This document shows positions 60,686 to 64,000 of a stretch of DNA of 64,000 bases, in pieces. A program made the translations under genes and the position numbers. The stretch's first letter is position 1; each line of letters begins with the position of its first letter. The notes beneath the pieces were generated by a model. That model was not told the origin of the DNA. It searched no databases and worked only from the letters and a program-made list of their open reading frames with translations. The stretch is from Paraglaciecola chathamensis S18K6 (lineage in GTDB: Bacteria > Pseudomonadota > Gammaproteobacteria > Enterobacterales > Alteromonadaceae). Location of the stretch: the NCBI GenBank assembly GCA_000314955.1, contig BAEM01000053.1, positions 62,001-126,000 on the forward strand, read 5' to 3'.

Positions 60686-61324
60686 ATGAACTGCTACATA
60701 CATGCAAGTACAGAACGATTCGCCGCCGTTAGTCTAATAACCTTGATGGCTCTTACGACGACGTTGTGGTCAAGCAAGAGTCAGGCAAACGCTGATCCTA
60801 TGCTAGGCGAAATCCAATATGTTGGCTTTAACTTTTGTCCTCGAGGGTGGGCTCAGGCCAGTGGGCAAATTTTGCCAATAAACCAAAATCAAGCACTCTT
60901 TTCACTGCTTGGCACTGCCTACGGCGGCGATGGTAGAACGTCATTTGGGTTACCTGATTACCGAGGTAGAACACCTATAGGGATATCGAATAACAATAAT
61001 CTTGGCCAAAAAAATGGCTCTGAAAGCATCACGCTGACCACAGAAAATCTGCCAGCTCACACTCATGTAGCATCAACTGTCTCCACTTTGCATGCTTCTA
61101 GCGCCCGTGGGCGACTGGCCTCACCAGATATGGCTGTATTAGCAGATGACGGTAGCGATCGAGTATATAACAATGAGGTACCCAACGTCTCAATGGCTGA
61201 CGATGCACTCACCTCAACCACCTCTATTGGCCCTGCAGGAAGTGCCACCATTGACAATATGCAGCCTTACCAAGTGTTGACTGCATGTATAGCGCTGCAA
61301 GGGACCTTTCCGTCTAGAAGTTAA
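60686..61324 (+). CDS. Exported tail-collar paralogue 3
   Basis: This 212-residue protein has a signal peptide (VSLITLMALTTTLWSSKSQA/NAD) and the collar domain FNFCPRGWAQASGQILPI, SLLGTAYGGDGRTSFGLP and DYRGRTPIGISN. Cys51 and Cys201 (TACIALQG) match the paralogues. It follows paralogue 2 by 9 bases and ends before a bidirectional terminator, so the three form one operon. Confidence 0.82.
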   Translation: MNCYIHASTERFAAVSLITLMALTTTLWSSKSQANADPMLGEIQYVGFNFCPRGWAQASGQILPINQNQALFSLLGTAYGGDGRTSFGLPDYRGRTPIGISNNNNLGQKNGSESITLTTENLPAHTHVASTVSTLHASSARGRLASPDMAVLADDGSDRVYNNEVPNVSMADDALTSTTSIGPAGSATIDNMQPYQVLTACIALQGTFPSRS

Positions 61325-61351
61325 CTCTAATACTTCCATTGTACCTAAACG

Positions 61352-61397
61352 GAAAAGGCCAGATACCCCCTAACATCGGGTATCTGGCCTGTTTTTC
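61352..61397. terminator. Bidirectional terminator, tail-collar operon / katG
   Basis: GGCCAGATACCC / GGGTATCTGGCC, a perfect 12-base stem with a nine-base loop, has A and T runs on its two sides and lies between convergent genes. Confidence 0.9.
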
Positions 61398-61421
61398 GGC
61401 CTATGTCGGGCTTAAGTCCTT

Positions 61422-63686
61422 TTACTGTAAATCAAAACGATCCAAGGTCATGACTTTGGTCCATGCTTTAACGAAGTCTTCCACAAATTGCTGGTGAGCA
61501 TCATCAGAAGCATATACTTCAGCAACCGCTCTTAGCTCTGAGTTAGAGCCAAATATCAAGTCAACTGAAGTAGCTCGCCACTTTTGTTGGTCGGTCTTTC
61601 TTTCGTATCCTATATACAGGTCATTTTTGTCTTCGGCTTTACGCCAGCGGGTCGACATGTCTAAAAGATTTACGAAAAAATCATTACTCAATGCGCCTGG
61701 TTTATCCGTTAATACTCCCAGGTCGCTACCATCAACATTAGTATTGATAACCCTCAAACCTGCCACTAACACACTCATTTCGGGAACGGATAAATCCAAG
61801 GTATTCGCCTTATCCACCAACATCTCAACCGGTGATAACGTATTGCCTTGAGCGTAGTAATTTCTAAACCCATCCGCTTTTGGCTCTAGTACCGCGAAAG
61901 CTGCCACTTCTGTTTGAGCCTGGGTTGCATCGCTGCGCCCCGGTATAAAGGGCACCTCAATCTCGAAATCATTTTTACTAGCGGCTTGTTCAATAGCCGC
62001 AGCACCGCCAAGTACAATTAAATCCGCTAACGATACTTGTTTGTTACCGCTTTGCCTGTCGTTGAAGTCTTTTTTCACCTTGTTAAAGTACGTTAAAACC
62101 TTGTTCAATTCCTCGGGGTTATTAACCTCCCAGTCTTTTTGTGGAGTGAGTTGAATACGAGCGCCGTTGACACCGCCCCGCATATCCGTCGCTCTGAAAC
62201 TAGCTGCAGCCGCCCAAGCCGTCTTGACTAATTGAGCAGGCGTAATGTTGCCATCAAGTAATTTCTTCTTAAGTTGTTTGATGTCACTTTTATCAATTAG
62301 TGAATAGTCCACGGTAGGAATAGGATCTTGCCATAGAAAGTCATCCGTTGGAGCTTCACCGCCTACGTAACGCGCTCGCGGGCCCATATCTCTATGAGTT
62401 AATTTAAACCATGCTTTTGAAAACGCTAATTCAAATTCTTTCGGATTGGCATGAAAGCGCTCAGCGATTTTTCTGTACTCAGGATCCTCTTTCAGCGCTA
62501 AATCGGTAGTAAACATAATAGGAGCATGACGTTTCGATTTAACATGTGCATCTGGTACCAAATTCGCCCCAGCGCCATCTTTAGGTATCCACTGAGTCGC
62601 ACCTGCCGGACTTTCAGTTTTAACCCACTCAAACCCAAATAGATTGTCTAGGTACTGCATAGTCCATTGAGTTGGGCTAACGGACCATGCCCCTTCAAGG
62701 CCGCTAGAGATTGTGTCTTCTGCATTGCCTTTTCCGCAATTGTTTTTCCAACCTAAGCCTTGCTCTTCAATTGCTGCGCCAGCTGGCGCGGGATCTAAAC
62801 ATTCATTTGGTTTATGCGCACCGTGGGCTTTGCCAAAGGTGTGGCCCCCAGCGATGAGAGCCACCGTTTCTTCGTCATTCATGGCCATACGCGCAAATAC
62901 GTCACGAATATCGGCAGCAGCTGAAAGAGGGTCGTGATTACCATTGGGCCCTTCAGGGTTTACGTAAATTAAGCCCATTTGCACCGCTGCTAGAGGCTCT
63001 TCCAATTTTCGCTCTGCGGAATAACGTTCATTCCCCCCCAGCCATTCTTTTTCTGGCCCCCAATAGACCAAATCTGGTTCAAAGTCATCTTCTCGCCCAC
63101 CGGCAAAGCCATAAATAGTAAAGCCCATTGACTCCATCGCCACATTTCCAGTAAGTACCATCAAATCAGCCCACGATAAACTGCGACCGTATTTTTGTTT
63201 AATTGGCCACAGCAAACGCCTAGCCTTATCAAGACTAACATTGTCAGGCCAACTATTGAGAGGTTCGAATCGCTGCTGACCACCTGCCCCGCCCCCACGT
63301 CCATCTGACATGCGATAGGTACCAGTACTGTGCCACGCCATTCGCACAAAGAAAGGTCCGTAGTGGCCATAATCTGCTGGCCACCAATCTTGAGAAGAGG
63401 TTAATAGTGATTCAATATCGCTTTTCACGTTCGCCAAATTTAACGATTTAAATGCCTCTGCGTAATTAAAGTCCTCGCCCAATGGATTCGATTTCGCATC
63501 ATTCTGCCTAAGCGGCTGCAAGTTCAGCTGCTCTGGCCACCAAAATGAGTTGGTCTTTGGCATACCATCGGCTAATGCGCTCTGGCTGATACAGATTGAG
63601 GCTATCGCCAAAGATACTGCAGTTATAAGACGGGTTGATGGATCCGTTGAAACGCTGGTTGAATGTTTATTTACTCTAGTTAACAT
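61422..63686 (-). CDS. katG: Catalase-peroxidase with signal peptide (periplasmic KatG/KatP type)
   Basis: This is a 754-residue enzyme; ATG 63686 is chosen for its AAGGGA spacing. Unlike usual KatG it begins with a signal peptide ([19 protein letters not shown], cleavage about residue 39), as in plasmid-borne KatP. The first peroxidase domain has the distal site [11 protein letters not shown] (Arg115, Trp118, His119), the crosslinked Tyr in [13 protein letters not shown] and proximal His in [14 protein letters not shown]. The second, heme-free domain is complete. It removes peroxide in the periplasm. Confidence 0.93.
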   Translation of the reverse strand: MLTRVNKHSTSVSTDPSTRLITAVSLAIASICISQSALADGMPKTNSFWWPEQLNLQPLRQNDAKSNPLGEDFNYAEAFKSLNLANVKSDIESLLTSSQDWWPADYGHYGPFFVRMAWHSTGTYRMSDGRGGGAGGQQRFEPLNSWPDNVSLDKARRLLWPIKQKYGRSLSWADLMVLTGNVAMESMGFTIYGFAGGREDDFEPDLVYWGPEKEWLGGNERYSAERKLEEPLAAVQMGLIYVNPEGPNGNHDPLSAAADIRDVFARMAMNDEETVALIAGGHTFGKAHGAHKPNECLDPAPAGAAIEEQGLGWKNNCGKGNAEDTISSGLEGAWSVSPTQWTMQYLDNLFGFEWVKTESPAGATQWIPKDGAGANLVPDAHVKSKRHAPIMFTTDLALKEDPEYRKIAERFHANPKEFELAFSKAWFKLTHRDMGPRARYVGGEAPTDDFLWQDPIPTVDYSLIDKSDIKQLKKKLLDGNITPAQLVKTAWAAAASFRATDMRGGVNGARIQLTPQKDWEVNNPEELNKVLTYFNKVKKDFNDRQSGNKQVSLADLIVLGGAAAIEQAASKNDFEIEVPFIPGRSDATQAQTEVAAFAVLEPKADGFRNYYAQGNTLSPVEMLVDKANTLDLSVPEMSVLVAGLRVINTNVDGSDLGVLTDKPGALSNDFFVNLLDMSTRWRKAEDKNDLYIGYERKTDQQKWRATSVDLIFGSNSELRAVAEVYASDDAHQQFVEDFVKAWTKVMTLDRFDLQ

Positions 63687-63914
63687 GCTCATGTCCCTTA
63701 CATTAGTCACTTTGCATAATGACTATAGGAGTTAGCGCAGATATATTGCAGTCGAAAAAACAGATTGCATCAATCTAAAATGTTAATCAATTGTTGCCTA
63801 AGCGTAACATTCGCAGGGCGAAGTTATTTACCAAAGACAGTCTCAAAATATAGCATTGCGTTAAATCTTGTGATGCGCAATCATACCGACCATTCATATA
63901 ATAAGAGTTAGAAA

Positions 63915-64000
63915 ATGTCTGCAGTAGAACTTCACTTCACGCTAGAAAAAGAAACCAAAAACAGCGTACGTTACAAAGAAGTCCCTGAAGAAGGCAAAGC
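63915..64000 (+). CDS. Small protein, partial at window edge
   Basis: From ATG 63915 the frame reads MSAVELHFTLEKETKNSVRY and continues to the end of the window. The LEKETKNSVRYKEV start resembles short conserved proteins of about 65 residues of unknown role seen in marine gammaproteobacteria. It is divergent from katG. Too little is visible to say more. Confidence 0.55.
   Translation, partial: MSAVELHFTLEKETKNSVRYKEVPEEGK

Noticed and set aside
59355-61324. Prophage remnant suggested by tail-collar domains
   Set aside because: All three have signal peptides and no other phage gene is nearby, so an exported MdpB-like set is the better reading.
1-64000. tRNA, rRNA or riboswitch genes
   Set aside because: I found no cloverleaf, rRNA segment or known riboswitch core on either strand by eye; a covariance scan could still find small RNAs.

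Overview
The window looks like the chromosome of a marine gammaproteobacterium of the Alteromonadales, most like Glaciecola, Paraglaciecola or Pseudoalteromonas atlantica. This is inferred from gene content and order (rlmL-zapC-pyrD, msrC-proQ-prc, grpE/dnaK/dnaJ, pepN beside a DUF2835 gene), from a 180-kDa NAD-glutamate dehydrogenase, and from an AT-leaning composition. No database comparison was run. No tRNA, rRNA, CRISPR or replication origin was seen.

Bases 1-32,246 are ordinary backbone, nearly all on the reverse strand: rlmL (partial), zapC, pyrD, gdhB; a four-gene envelope operon (DUF1302 - DUF1329 - YCF48-like - MMPL/RND exporter); DUF2835-pepN; an SNF-type symporter with an NhaC-type antiporter; msrC - small acidic protein - proQ - prc; a cytochrome c' type protein; and grpE, dnaK, dnaJ with sigma-32-type promoters before grpE and dnaK. 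A forward gene at 28,842 encodes a symporter-like hybrid sensor kinase of the CbrA/CrbS type.

Bases about 32,290-48,015 are a chromosomal integron, read leftwards from an integrase at 46,978-48,015. I find 22 complete and 2 truncated attC sites and about 24 cassettes. Most cassette genes are small, on the reverse strand, and start within a few bases of an attC boundary. Recognisable ones include a DUF2185/Imm33-like protein, DUF2750, DUF1493, a PIN/DUF4935 protein, a HEPN/AbiU2-like protein interrupted by an in-frame stop, a thioesterase, an RDD membrane protein and a RelBE-type toxin-antitoxin pair. Many others are small membrane proteins or lipoproteins. Three features suggest the platform is decaying. 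The integrase carries an in-frame insertion of about 72 bases, built of stacked palindromes, right after its HxLRH motif. A HUH (Y1/RAYT-like) transposase element has destroyed a cassette and an attC. A second remnant of that element cuts off the distal end of the array.

Bases 48,194-64,000 return to backbone: a CPA1-type antiporter with a TrkA-N domain, a LuxR-type response regulator (possible partner of the kinase at 28,842), and a TonB receptor divergent from an apparent poly(3-hydroxybutyrate)/3-hydroxybutyrate use operon (GntP-type permease, exported MetX-like hydrolase, exported PHB depolymerase, 3-hydroxybutyrate dehydrogenase). Next come an exported acidic protein with a C-terminal anchor, three tandem exported tail-collar (microcystin-dependent-protein) paralogues, and a catalase-peroxidase with a signal peptide.
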